From assembly GCA_934394855.1 (NCBI GenBank), contig CAKRRH010000035.1, forward strand, positions 1-10,555: DNA of 10,555 nucleotides. Direction: 5' to 3'. Positions within the stretch are counted from its first letter, which is position 1, and each line of letters opens with the position of its first letter. Below the pieces are notes generated by a model, which saw only the letters and a list, made by a program, of their open reading frames with translations, had not been told where the DNA came from and searched no databases. Positions 1 to 7,235 of the stretch are shown here, piece by piece. A program made the position numbers and the translations under genes. The stretch comes from an uncultured Eubacteriales bacterium. GTDB taxonomy: Bacteria; Bacillota; Clostridia; Oscillospirales; Acutalibacteraceae.

Positions 1-1164
1 CCGAAATCTACACCCGCATTTTCGGGTACTGCGATGAACACCGCATCTAAAAAAGAAACTACAATGCCGCTGAGCTCAATTCCGACAACAAGGACTCAGC
101 GCCGTTTTGCAATCGACTTCACCGGCAAGATTGCCGCAAAGCGCACAATCGAAGTCGAGGCAAAGGACATTGCCGGATACAGCGGAATGAGAAATGTCAC
201 ATCAAAGCAGATCGTTCTTGACATGAGAGCCGGTGCGACATATTCAAACTATCTTGATTCAAGAATTGCAAATGAAAGTGCTTTCAAGCGAACGCTTTTG
301 ATGATGAAGGTGTCGGGATTCAATGCAATCAGACTTCCTGTCACTTTTGAATATAATATAGATAAAAGCACCTATAAAATCAGTGAATCATATATGAAAA
401 AGGTGCAAAAGGCAGTTGACACTATCACAAAATATAAAATGTACTGCGTTTTATCGCTTCAAAACGAGGGCGGCTGGATTCGCACTGACACATCTCACTA
501 TTCTCATGATAAAAGGGAATTTGACGCAGTGTGGAAACAGCTTGCCTCACGCTTTAAGTCATATTCCGACTATCTGCTTTTTGAGGGTTACAGCGAGCTT
601 ATGAACACGACAGACAGCCCGACCGAAAAGGACTATGACAACCTCAATTCATATGCGCAGGATTTTGTAAATATCGTCCGTAATTCGGGCGGAAACAACG
701 AGGTTCGTCACATCGTCATCAGCTCATACGGCTCATATTCGTCAGGCGACCCGATCGACAAGCTCAAAGTGCCGACCGACATCTCAAAAAACGGAAAGAA
801 CAAAATGATAATCGACATTCATCTGTCGCTTCCGGCTGCCTTTGTCGGCGTATCATATGCTGATGAGAACGATTGGGGAACCGATTCCGACAAACGCACG
901 CTCGAATATCAGCTCTATTTGATTAAATATATGTTTTCCGACAGATTGGGTCTTCCCGTAATAATCGGAAAATACGGTGCGGCTGATAAAAACAATACCG
1001 CAGACCGTGCGCTCTATGCGTCATATTTCACCGCAACGGCATATGAGGACGGAATGACCTGTTTTTGGAATGACGACGGAGCAGATTTTGCGTTATATGA
1101 AAGAACGACGGGCAGACCGAAATTTGAAGAAATAATCAACGCAATCATAATGTCCATTCAGTAA
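1..1164 (+). CDS. C-terminal part of a multidomain protein ending in a degenerate GH5 (cellulase-like) domain; 5' end outside the window
   Basis: The frame is open from base 1, so the gene starts upstream; the ATG at 34 is internal and has no ribosome binding site. Roughly the first 60 codons resemble the end of an Ig-like or FN3-like beta domain (IEVEAKDIAGYS). From about base 220 the protein follows a glycoside hydrolase family 5 barrel. GATYSNYLDS stands where GH5 enzymes have GWNLGNTLDA, IRLPVTFE keeps the conserved Arg (331-333), and FEGYSE stands for FEGYNEP with the acid/base Glu kept (595-597). The conserved His is at 820-822 and the late Trp at 1066-1068 (CFWNDDG). The rest of the active site is lost. 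The nucleophile Glu of the PVIIGE(F/Y)G motif is Lys (970-972), the Asn before the acid/base is Ser (592-594), the HH(E/D) motif is QNE (460-468), and the HxY Tyr is Ser (826-828). The reading frame is intact. I infer a secreted or surface protein that binds a glycan rather than cutting it. No sorting signal or dockerin follows the barrel. Confidence 0.8.
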   Translation, partial: PKSTPAFSGTAMNTASKKETTMPLSSIPTTRTQRRFAIDFTGKIAAKRTIEVEAKDIAGYSGMRNVTSKQIVLDMRAGATYSNYLDSRIANESAFKRTLLMMKVSGFNAIRLPVTFEYNIDKSTYKISESYMKKVQKAVDTITKYKMYCVLSLQNEGGWIRTDTSHYSHDKREFDAVWKQLASRFKSYSDYLLFEGYSELMNTTDSPTEKDYDNLNSYAQDFVNIVRNSGGNNEVRHIVISSYGSYSSGDPIDKLKVPTDISKNGKNKMIIDIHLSLPAAFVGVSYADENDWGTDSDKRTLEYQLYLIKYMFSDRLGLPVIIGKYGAADKNNTADRALYASYFTATAYEDGMTCFWNDDGADFALYERTTGRPKFEEIINAIIMSIQ

Positions 1165-1177
1165 CGGAGATGATTTT

Positions 1178-2113
1178 TTGCCGAAAATATATTCAGATAT
1201 TCTGATAAATATGGCGACCGAAAATCCCGATTTGATGATCAAATCGGCGGAAGATAAATTTAACGGTGAGATCAGGTCGGTTGCAGACAAAATAATTTCA
1301 GATAAAAGCATTAGAATAATTTTACTCAGCGGGCCGTCGGGTTCCGGTAAAACAACAAGCGCCAATATATTAAAGGATATGTTGAATCTGTCTGGGAAAA
1401 AGACGGCTGTCATATCTCTTGATAATTATTTTAAAAACAAAAACAACTATCCGTTAAATCATGACGGAAAACCTGATTTTGAGTCGATCAATGCACTTGA
1501 AATTGACTTGCTGCATGATAGCTTATCAGCGATTGCAAAGGGTGAGGGAACGTTTATCCCGAAATTTGATTTCATCAACCAAACCCGAATCGATAATTTT
1601 GAAAAAATCAACATCGGGGAAAACGGCGTCGTTATAATCGAGGGCATTCATGCGCTCAATCCGATAATATCGCAAAATTTGCCCGATGATAACATTCTCA
1701 AAATATTTGTTTCTGTTTCAACAGGAATCAAAGACAGAAATGAACGAGAGATAATCAGCGGAATTGACATTCGGTGTCTCAGGCGGGTAATAAGAGACAG
1801 CATATATCGGGGATTTTCCTTTGATAAAACGCTGAATATTTGGGATTCGGTGCTTGACGGCGAACAAAAATGGCTCTATCCGTTCAAAAGTCTTGCCGAT
1901 GTTAAAATAAATACATTTCACAGCTTTGAAGTGTTTGTATATTCAAAATATCTTTGTGATAAAATGTCTGACGAAAATTTACCAACCGACAACCGATTTT
2001 ACGATATATTAAAACAGGCGGCAAAAATGCCGCAGATAGATGAAAGCCTCGTACCCAAAAATTCGCTGATTCGCGAGTTCATTCCGGGCGGCATTTACGA
2101 AAATATATATTAA
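1178..2113 (+). CDS. Uridine kinase-like nucleoside kinase, stand-alone P-loop form
   Basis: The 311-residue protein probably phosphorylates uridine or another nucleoside with a nucleoside triphosphate in the cytoplasm (pyrimidine salvage). It has Walker A GPSGSGKT (52-59), then SLDNYF with the candidate catalytic Asp82, PDFES (99-103), the EGIHALNP strand (155-162), and an Arg-rich lid region (IRCLRRVIRD, about 198-207). These match the kinase half of the large clostridial nucleoside kinases, which carry an N-terminal TGS and threonyl-tRNA-synthetase-like region. Here only about 45 residues precede the P-loop. The start is TTG: GGAG at 1166-1169 lies 8 bases upstream, and no in-frame ATG is equally well placed. 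The gene begins 13 bases after the GH5-like gene and is probably cotranscribed with it, although no functional link is obvious. A strong hairpin terminator follows directly. Kinase identity is firm; the exact substrate is inferred. Confidence 0.85.
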   Translation: MPKIYSDILINMATENPDLMIKSAEDKFNGEIRSVADKIISDKSIRIILLSGPSGSGKTTSANILKDMLNLSGKKTAVISLDNYFKNKNNYPLNHDGKPDFESINALEIDLLHDSLSAIAKGEGTFIPKFDFINQTRIDNFEKINIGENGVVIIEGIHALNPIISQNLPDDNILKIFVSVSTGIKDRNEREIISGIDIRCLRRVIRDSIYRGFSFDKTLNIWDSVLDGEQKWLYPFKSLADVKINTFHSFEVFVYSKYLCDKMSDENLPTDNRFYDILKQAAKMPQIDESLVPKNSLIREFIPGGIYENIY

Positions 2114-2120
2114 CAAGCAA

Positions 2121-2147
2121 AAAACCACATCTTTCGATGTGGTTTTT
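2121..2147. terminator. Bidirectional rho-independent terminator between convergent genes
   Basis: A perfect 11-bp stem (AAAACCACATC, loop TTTC, GATGTGGTTTT) has a T run on the 3' side and an A run on the 5' side, so it can work on both strands. It sits 7 bases after the kinase stop on the + strand and 14 bases beyond the purA stop on the - strand. It therefore ends both convergent transcripts. Confidence 0.92.
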
Positions 2148-2161
2148 ATGCAGTTTATGAT

Positions 2162-3436
2162 TTAGAACATCTGAACATATTCGTCACGCTCAGCACCGAC
2201 TGACGCATATTTAACCGGGCAGCCAACCGCTTTTTCGATATATTTGATGTAATTTACGCAATTTTCGGGCAAATCTTCGATTTTTCTGCAATTTGAAATA
2301 TCGCAGTTCCAGCCATCAACATATTCAACGATAGGCTTAGCAATATTCAGTTCTTCGCCGACAGGGAAATAATCTACAACCTTGCCGTTTACCTCATAGT
2401 GCGTGCAAACCGGTATTTTATCAAGATATGAGAGAATGTCGAGCTTTGTGAGCGCCAAATAATCGGCACCCTGAACATCAACGCCGTATTTTGAAGCAAC
2501 AACATCAAACGGACCGACTCTTCTCGGTCTGCCTGTTGCAGCGCCATATTCGCCGCCGGCTTTTCTTAACTCTTCGGCCTCATCTCCGAACATTTCGCAG
2601 GTGAACGGACCTTCGCCGACGCAGGTTGAATATGCTTTCATAATACCGATCGTGCAGTCAAGCTTTTTGCCGGGGATTCCCGCACCGATGGGGGCATATG
2701 CCGCAATTGTGGACGATGATGAAGTGTAGGGATAAATGCCGAAATCAATGTCACGCAAAGCGCCGAGCTGAGCCTCGAACATGATTTTCTTGCCCTGTTT
2801 TAATTGGTCGTTAAGATAGATGCCTGTGTCTACGATATAGGGGATGAACGGTTTGCCGAATTCCATTAACCAGTTGTATATTTTTTCAACGGTGACAGGC
2901 TCCGAATGATAACCGCCGACAACGGTGAGGTTTTTCCATTCAATGATTCCCTCAAGGCGCTCTTTGAGCGACTTTTCATCAAGCAAATCGCCCATTCTGA
3001 TTGCCTTTTTCATATATTTATCGCTGTAAACCGGAGCAATTCCTCGTCTTGTCGAGCCGAATTTTTTATCAGCCAAGCGATCTTCCTCAAGGCAGTCAAG
3101 CAGAACATGATAGGGAAGTGTGATAACCGCTCTGTTTGAGATTTTGAGGTTTTCGGGAGATACTTTTACGCCCTTTTCGGTGAGTCTGCCGATTTCCTTT
3201 GTCAAATGCTCAAGGTCAATTACCATGCCGTTGCCCATTACATTTACAACATCATCACGCAAAATGCCCGACGGTAAAAGGTTCAAGATAAATTTACCCT
3301 TTTCGTTGATTACGGTGTGACCTGCGTTGTTTCCGCCCTGATAGCGAGATACAATGTCATAATCCGAGCTTAGCAAATCGACCATTCTGCCTTTGCCTTC
3401 GTCGCCCCAGTTAATTCCTACGATTGCTGTCAACAT
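2162..3436 (-). CDS. purA: Adenylosuccinate synthetase
   Basis: This enzyme makes adenylosuccinate from IMP and aspartate using GTP, the first committed step from IMP to AMP, in the cytoplasm. At 424 residues it has the usual family length. The N-terminus carries the GTP-binding WGDEGKG motif with the catalytic Asp12, then NNAGHT with His40. STRRGIAPVYSDK matches the family's TGRGIGP IMP-binding segment. GRPRRVGPFD keeps the Thr-Gly-Arg-Pro-Arg-Arg loop, and SVGAERDE near the C-terminus matches SVGPDRE. EAQLGALRDIDFG replaces the common EGAQG-LLDIDHG wording; from memory this is a known clostridial form and not a sign of decay. The ATG start is supported by GGAGG at 3447-3451, 10 bases upstream. 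The gene stands alone, divergent from dxs, with its own promoter. I saw no purine-repressor box or riboswitch in its leader of about 38 bases. Confidence 0.97.
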   Translation of the reverse strand: MLTAIVGINWGDEGKGRMVDLLSSDYDIVSRYQGGNNAGHTVINEKGKFILNLLPSGILRDDVVNVMGNGMVIDLEHLTKEIGRLTEKGVKVSPENLKISNRAVITLPYHVLLDCLEEDRLADKKFGSTRRGIAPVYSDKYMKKAIRMGDLLDEKSLKERLEGIIEWKNLTVVGGYHSEPVTVEKIYNWLMEFGKPFIPYIVDTGIYLNDQLKQGKKIMFEAQLGALRDIDFGIYPYTSSSSTIAAYAPIGAGIPGKKLDCTIGIMKAYSTCVGEGPFTCEMFGDEAEELRKAGGEYGAATGRPRRVGPFDVVASKYGVDVQGADYLALTKLDILSYLDKIPVCTHYEVNGKVVDYFPVGEELNIAKPIVEYVDGWNCDISNCRKIEDLPENCVNYIKYIEKAVGCPVKYASVGAERDEYVQMF

Positions 3437-3480
3437 TTGAAAAATTCCTCCGTGTGTTTATCATTTTTTACAACATATCA

Positions 3481-3509
3481 ATTATATTATATCGTGAGCT
3501 CTTAGTCAA
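3481..3509 (-). promoter_or_regulatory. purA promoter (sigma-A type)
   Basis: On the - strand, TTGACT (3509-3504) and a perfect TATAAT (3486-3481) are separated by exactly 17 bases. Transcription should start near 3474, giving a leader of about 38 bases before the purA ATG. The assignment rests on consensus match and position. Confidence 0.8.
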
Positions 3510-3540
3510 GCATTCATACCGTTAATGTTTTTAAGATTTC

Positions 3541-3559
3541 ATATAAGCGCTGCTTATAT
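3541..3559. repeat. Perfect 8-bp inverted repeat between divergent promoters
   Basis: ATATAAGC (3541-3548) and GCTTATAT (3552-3559) form a perfect inverted repeat around a 3-base centre. It lies between the purA -35 (3504-3509) and the dxs -35 (3587-3592), and ends one base before the ARG-box-like site. No T run follows, so it is not a terminator. It may be an operator for an unknown dimeric regulator, or chance in AT-rich DNA. Confidence 0.4.
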
Positions 3560-3560
3560 A

Positions 3561-3578
3561 TTTGAATAAATATTTATA
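3561..3578. promoter_or_regulatory. Candidate ARG box (ArgR operator) upstream of the dxs-argR operon promoter
   Basis: The 18 bases (TTTGAATAAATATTTATA) fit the ArgR/AhrC operator consensus WNTGAATWWWWATTCANW at every defined position except one, a T for C in the second half-site. The site ends 8 bases before the -35 of the operon that encodes ArgR, which suggests autoregulation. The region is AT-rich, which raises the chance of a random match, and I see no good second box 3 bp to either side. Confidence 0.4.
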
Positions 3579-3586
3579 AAATATCC

Positions 3587-3615
3587 TTGTATATTTTTAA
3601 ATTTAATGATATACT
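3587..3615 (+). promoter_or_regulatory. Promoter of the dxs-tlyA-nadK-argR-recN operon (extended -10)
   Basis: TTGTAT (3587-3592), a 17-base spacer and TATACT (3610-3615) form a sigma-A-type promoter. TG at 3607-3608 adds an extended -10 motif. Transcription should start near 3622, about 48 bases before the dxs ATG. Confidence 0.75.
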
Positions 3616-3669
3616 TATATAAATAATAGTACGAATAATATATAAGAAATATAAAACAGAGGAATTTTT

Positions 3670-5550
3670 ATGATAAACCACCCGATTCTTGACGGCATCA
3701 AACAACCGTCCGATGTCAGACGCATGAATAAATCGGAACTGAATGAGCTTTGTTCCGAGATTCGTTCGGTGATGATCGATACGGTATCAAAAAACGGCGG
3801 ACATTTGGCAAGCAACCTCGGCACGGTCGAGCTTACCGTTGCAATTCACCGTTGCTTTGACTCGCCAAAAGATAAAATCGTGTTTGATGTCGGACACCAG
3901 TGCTATGCTCATAAGCTGTTGACAGGAAGGCTTGACAGATTTGACACGCTGCGTCAAAAGGACGGAGTTTCGGGATTTCCGAGACCCGACGAATCGGAGC
4001 ATGATTCGTTTCTTGCAGGGCATAGTTCAACATCGATCTCAGCGGCATTCGGAATGGCAGAGGCAAAATCAATTAAAAATTCCAACGATTATGTCGTTGC
4101 GGTGATCGGAGACGGCTCTCTTTCGGGCGGACTGGCTTATGAGGCGCTCAACAACGCAGGCCGAACTCATGATAATTTGATCGTAATTTTGAACGACAAT
4201 AAAATGTCGATTTCAAAAAATGTCGGCGCAATGTCACGCTATTTGGCGCTCATTCGCTCACGCCCGCGCTATTATCAGTTTAAAGACAGAACATATAAAA
4301 TTCTCTCACATATTCCGCTGATCGGCAAACCGCTTGTTCATTTCATCATGAAAATCAAGCAGGTTATCAAAGGACTGTTCTATAACAGCACGATTTTTGA
4401 AGATATGGGATTTTTCTATCTCGGTCCTGTTGACGGACATAATATCGAAAAAATGTGCAATTTGTTCAACGCCGCAAAATCAATGCGCCGTCCTGTCGTC
4501 ATTCATGTAAACACGATCAAGGGCAAGGGATACAGCTTTGCGGAACAGGTCCCGACCCAGTATCACGGCGTATCAAAATTTGATATTGAAACAGGCGAAC
4601 AAACATCAAGCGGCACAAACTTTTCAAGCGAATTCGGCAAAAGCCTGCTCTCGTTTGCCGATAATGACAAACGAATCTGCGCAATCAGCGCCGCAATGAC
4701 CGAAAGCACGGGTCTTGCGGAATTCAGACGGAAATATAAACAGCGTTTTTATGATGTCGGAATAGCCGAACAGCACGCTGTCACATTCGCCGCAGGACTT
4801 TCAATTTCGGGCATGATTCCTGTTTTCGCGGTATATTCGACATTCTTGCAGCGAGCATATGACCAGATTTTGCACGACGCGGCAATGCAGCACCTTAAAA
4901 TGATAATTGCGATCGACCGTGCGGGCGTTGTCGGCGAAGACGGGGAAACGCACCAGGGCGTGTTTGATGTATCGTTTTTATCCGCAATCCCCGACATTAC
5001 AATCTATTCACCTGCGACATACGAAGAATTGCGGTATGATATGAAAACCGCCATCTACAACGACAAAGGCGTTGTCGCAATCCGCTATCCGAGAGGCAAG
5101 GCAGCTGATTTGGAGGAAAAGTATCGCCCGACAAACGCAAATTATGATATATTCGGCGAGGGCAAGATTGCCGTTGTAACATACGGCAGAGAGTATAACC
5201 AAGTTCTTAATGCCGTAAAACGGCTGAAAAACGACGGAATTGATATTAAAATCATCAAGCTGAACAGAATCAAGCCGATTGACGGCGGCGCCGTTGAGTC
5301 AGCCTTTGACTGCGATAAAATATATTTCTATGAAGAAGGCATGAAGTGCGGCGGAGTAGGCGAACAATTTGCTGTTAAGATGATTGAAAAAGGATTCAAG
5401 GGCGATATGAAAATATGCGCCATTGATGAAAAATTTGTTCAGCACGCAAGCGTTGCACAGCAGTTAAGCGAGCTTCATCTTGACGAAAACGCAATATATG
5501 ACAGCATTAAAAGCGATGTTTCGGGAGTGAAAAATGAGCAAGAGGCTTGA
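3670..5550 (+). CDS. dxs: 1-deoxy-D-xylulose-5-phosphate synthase
   Basis: Dxs condenses pyruvate and glyceraldehyde 3-phosphate, using thiamine diphosphate and Mg, to make DXP. This is the first step of the MEP isoprenoid pathway and also feeds thiamine and pyridoxal synthesis. The 626-residue length is typical. The TPP/Mg site is complete: HLASNLG with His45, GHQCYAHK (75-82), GHSSTS (117-122), GDGS (147-150) and NDN (175-177). The middle domain has AEQHAVTFAAGL with Glu367, which activates the cofactor, and DRAGVVGEDGETHQG with Asp416 and His428. RYPRG marks the linker to the C-terminal domain. The ATG is supported by AGAGGA at 3658-3663, 6 bases upstream. It is the first gene of the operon and overlaps tlyA by 17 bases, which suggests coupled translation. 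Neither ispA nor xseB precedes it, unlike in B. subtilis. Confidence 0.97.
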   Translation: MINHPILDGIKQPSDVRRMNKSELNELCSEIRSVMIDTVSKNGGHLASNLGTVELTVAIHRCFDSPKDKIVFDVGHQCYAHKLLTGRLDRFDTLRQKDGVSGFPRPDESEHDSFLAGHSSTSISAAFGMAEAKSIKNSNDYVVAVIGDGSLSGGLAYEALNNAGRTHDNLIVILNDNKMSISKNVGAMSRYLALIRSRPRYYQFKDRTYKILSHIPLIGKPLVHFIMKIKQVIKGLFYNSTIFEDMGFFYLGPVDGHNIEKMCNLFNAAKSMRRPVVIHVNTIKGKGYSFAEQVPTQYHGVSKFDIETGEQTSSGTNFSSEFGKSLLSFADNDKRICAISAAMTESTGLAEFRRKYKQRFYDVGIAEQHAVTFAAGLSISGMIPVFAVYSTFLQRAYDQILHDAAMQHLKMIIAIDRAGVVGEDGETHQGVFDVSFLSAIPDITIYSPATYEELRYDMKTAIYNDKGVVAIRYPRGKAADLEEKYRPTNANYDIFGEGKIAVVTYGREYNQVLNAVKRLKNDGIDIKIIKLNRIKPIDGGAVESAFDCDKIYFYEEGMKCGGVGEQFAVKMIEKGFKGDMKICAIDEKFVQHASVAQQLSELHLDENAIYDSIKSDVSGVKNEQEA

Positions 5551-6331
5551 TGTATATTTAGCCGATTCCGGCATTTGCAAATCCCGACAAAAAGCGCAGG
5601 AGCAGATCAAATCGGGCAATATATTTGTCAACGGAAGCTGCGTTATCAAACCGTCGTTTTCGGTCGATGAACAAATGACGGTCGAAAACAGGGGAGAATC
5701 CTTGAAATATGTCAGTCGAGGCGGATTAAAGCTCGAAAAAGCAATCGAATCATTTGACATTCGGCTCTTGGGGCTTGTTTGCGCGGACATTGGTGCTTCA
5801 ACAGGCGGATTTACTGATTGTATGCTGCAAAACGGCGCAAAAAAGGTATATGCCGTTGATGTCGGCACCGATCAGTTGGCTGACATTTTGAAAAAAGACA
5901 GTCGTGTCGTCAATTTGGAAAAGACTAATTTTCGCAACATTACCGAAAACGAAATCATCGAACCGCTTGATTTTGCGTCGGTTGATGTATCGTTCATATC
6001 GCTTAAAATCATCTTGCCAAAGCTATTCACTCTTTTAAAAGACGAATCATATGCTTGTTGTCTTATCAAACCGCAGTTTGAGGCAGGCAGAGAAAATATT
6101 GGCAAAAACGGCGTTGTCAAGGACAGAAAGATTCACGAAAAGGTAATTGACGAAATCAGAGGATATGCCTTATCAATCGGATTTTCGGTGATGGCGCTTG
6201 ACTATTCGCCGATAAAAGGACCACAGGGCAATATCGAATATTTGATATTGCTGAAAAAAGGCGGAGAGCTTTGCGACAAATGTTGTACAAGGACAAAAGA
6301 TTTGGTTGCAAACTCACACAGTAAATTATAA
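5534..6331 (+). CDS. tlyA: TlyA family rRNA (cytidine-2'-O)-methyltransferase
   Basis: The 265-residue protein has an N-terminal S4 RNA-binding domain (about 3-52, KRLDVYLADSGICKSRQKA) joined to a Rossmann FtsJ-like methyltransferase. The SAM loop is ADIGASTGG (84-92). The K-D-K-E tetrad is complete at Lys66, Asp151, Lys179 and Glu235, each exactly 3 residues before the positions I recall for Mycobacterium tuberculosis TlyA (69, 154, 182, 238). Known family members methylate cytidines in 16S and/or 23S rRNA and affect capreomycin sensitivity; hemolysin is a historical name. Which rRNA site is modified here cannot be read from the sequence. GGGAG at 5523-5527, inside dxs, lies 6 bases before the ATG. 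The tail after the catalytic domain carries CDKCC (247-251), which I do not recognise as a family feature. Confidence 0.93.
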   Translation: MSKRLDVYLADSGICKSRQKAQEQIKSGNIFVNGSCVIKPSFSVDEQMTVENRGESLKYVSRGGLKLEKAIESFDIRLLGLVCADIGASTGGFTDCMLQNGAKKVYAVDVGTDQLADILKKDSRVVNLEKTNFRNITENEIIEPLDFASVDVSFISLKIILPKLFTLLKDESYACCLIKPQFEAGRENIGKNGVVKDRKIHEKVIDEIRGYALSIGFSVMALDYSPIKGPQGNIEYLILLKKGGELCDKCCTRTKDLVANSHSKL

Positions 6332-6356
6332 ATTACAAAGGGCAGGTTAAGGAATC

Positions 6357-7217
6357 ATGAGCATGAAAATTGCGGCAATCAGGCTGAATCCCGAAGGCGT
6401 TTCGCGCACTCGGCTTGATCTTGTATGCTCAAAGCTGAAGGAAAATAACATTCGTCCGTGTTTTTTTAAAAATGAACTGCTGAAAACCGCAAATGCCTAT
6501 GAAGCATACAGCACCGACGAATTGATGAAAATGTGCGACATTGTTATTGCACTCGGCGGCGACGGAACAATTCTTCATGCGGCAAAGGCGGCGGCAATGT
6601 ATGATAAGCCCGTGCTCGGCATTAACAGCGGCCATTTGGGCTTCATGGCAGGACTTGAAGCGGACGAGCTTGATTTGCTCGAAAACCTGAATAAAGGCAA
6701 CTACATCACCGATACGAGAATGATGCTGCAGGTCGATGTCATTTCGAAAAATCACGACTGCTCTACATATTTTTGTGTAAACGACGCAGTAATTTCAAGA
6801 GGCTCGCTTTCCCGAATGATTGATGTCAGCGTGTCGTTCGGTGCCAAAACCGAAATGGAATATAGCTGTGACGGCTTGATTGCGTCAACTCCGACAGGCT
6901 CGACCGCATATGCTCTTTCAGCCGGAGGTCCGGTGCTTGACCCGAGCATTAACAGTATTCTGATCACACCCGTCTGCGCTCATTCTTTTTTTAGCCGACC
7001 GCTTGTGCTCAGTCCCGAAACAGTCGTCAGCATTACGACTGCTGTGCGGCATGACGGCGAAGCATTTTTGACGACAGACGGTGAACAGGCATTTAAGCTG
7101 AGCAGCTCGGATATTGTAAGAATCAGACGAGCCGACGACCATTTCGTAAAGCTGATCAAAATTAAAAAAGAAAGCTTTATGGATGTTTTGCATAACAAAA
7201 TGATTGAACATAAATAA
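6357..7217 (+). CDS. nadK: NAD kinase
   Basis: NadK phosphorylates NAD to NADP with ATP or polyphosphate, the only route to NADP in bacteria. The 286-residue protein has the GGDGT motif (67-71) with its catalytic Asp, then NSGHLGF (90-96), CDGLIASTPTGSTAY with the conserved Gly/Ser/Thr loop, SAGGPVLDP, and DGEQAF near the C-terminus. Two ATGs are possible. The first is at 6357. The second, at 6363, gives MKIAAIRLNPEG, closer to typical family N-termini, and lies 9 bases after AAGGA (6349-6353), against only 3 bases for the first ATG. The second start is therefore quite likely and would give 284 residues. The gap to tlyA is 25 bases and to argR 18 bases, which fits an operon. Confidence 0.95.
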   Translation: MSMKIAAIRLNPEGVSRTRLDLVCSKLKENNIRPCFFKNELLKTANAYEAYSTDELMKMCDIVIALGGDGTILHAAKAAAMYDKPVLGINSGHLGFMAGLEADELDLLENLNKGNYITDTRMMLQVDVISKNHDCSTYFCVNDAVISRGSLSRMIDVSVSFGAKTEMEYSCDGLIASTPTGSTAYALSAGGPVLDPSINSILITPVCAHSFFSRPLVLSPETVVSITTAVRHDGEAFLTTDGEQAFKLSSSDIVRIRRADDHFVKLIKIKKESFMDVLHNKMIEHK

Positions 7218-7235
7218 AAGGGGATTAGAACTACA

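Noticed and set aside
2162..3436. purA as a degenerate or inactive enzyme because of its unusual motif wording
   Set aside because: The key GTP, IMP and catalytic residues (Asp12, His40, the TGRPRR loop) are present, and the altered segments match a form I recall as common in Clostridia.
3437..3540. Purine riboswitch or PurR box before purA
   Set aside because: The leader is only about 38 bases and has no CCGAAC-type box and no room for an aptamer.
5464..5868. 134-codon antisense frame across the dxs/tlyA junction
   Set aside because: It lies opposite two clearly conserved genes and its composition looks like a frame shadow. No motif was recognised.
5534..6331. Reading tlyA as a hemolysin
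   Set aside because: The complete K-D-K-E tetrad, SAM loop and S4 domain identify an rRNA methyltransferase; there is no pore-forming or secretion feature.
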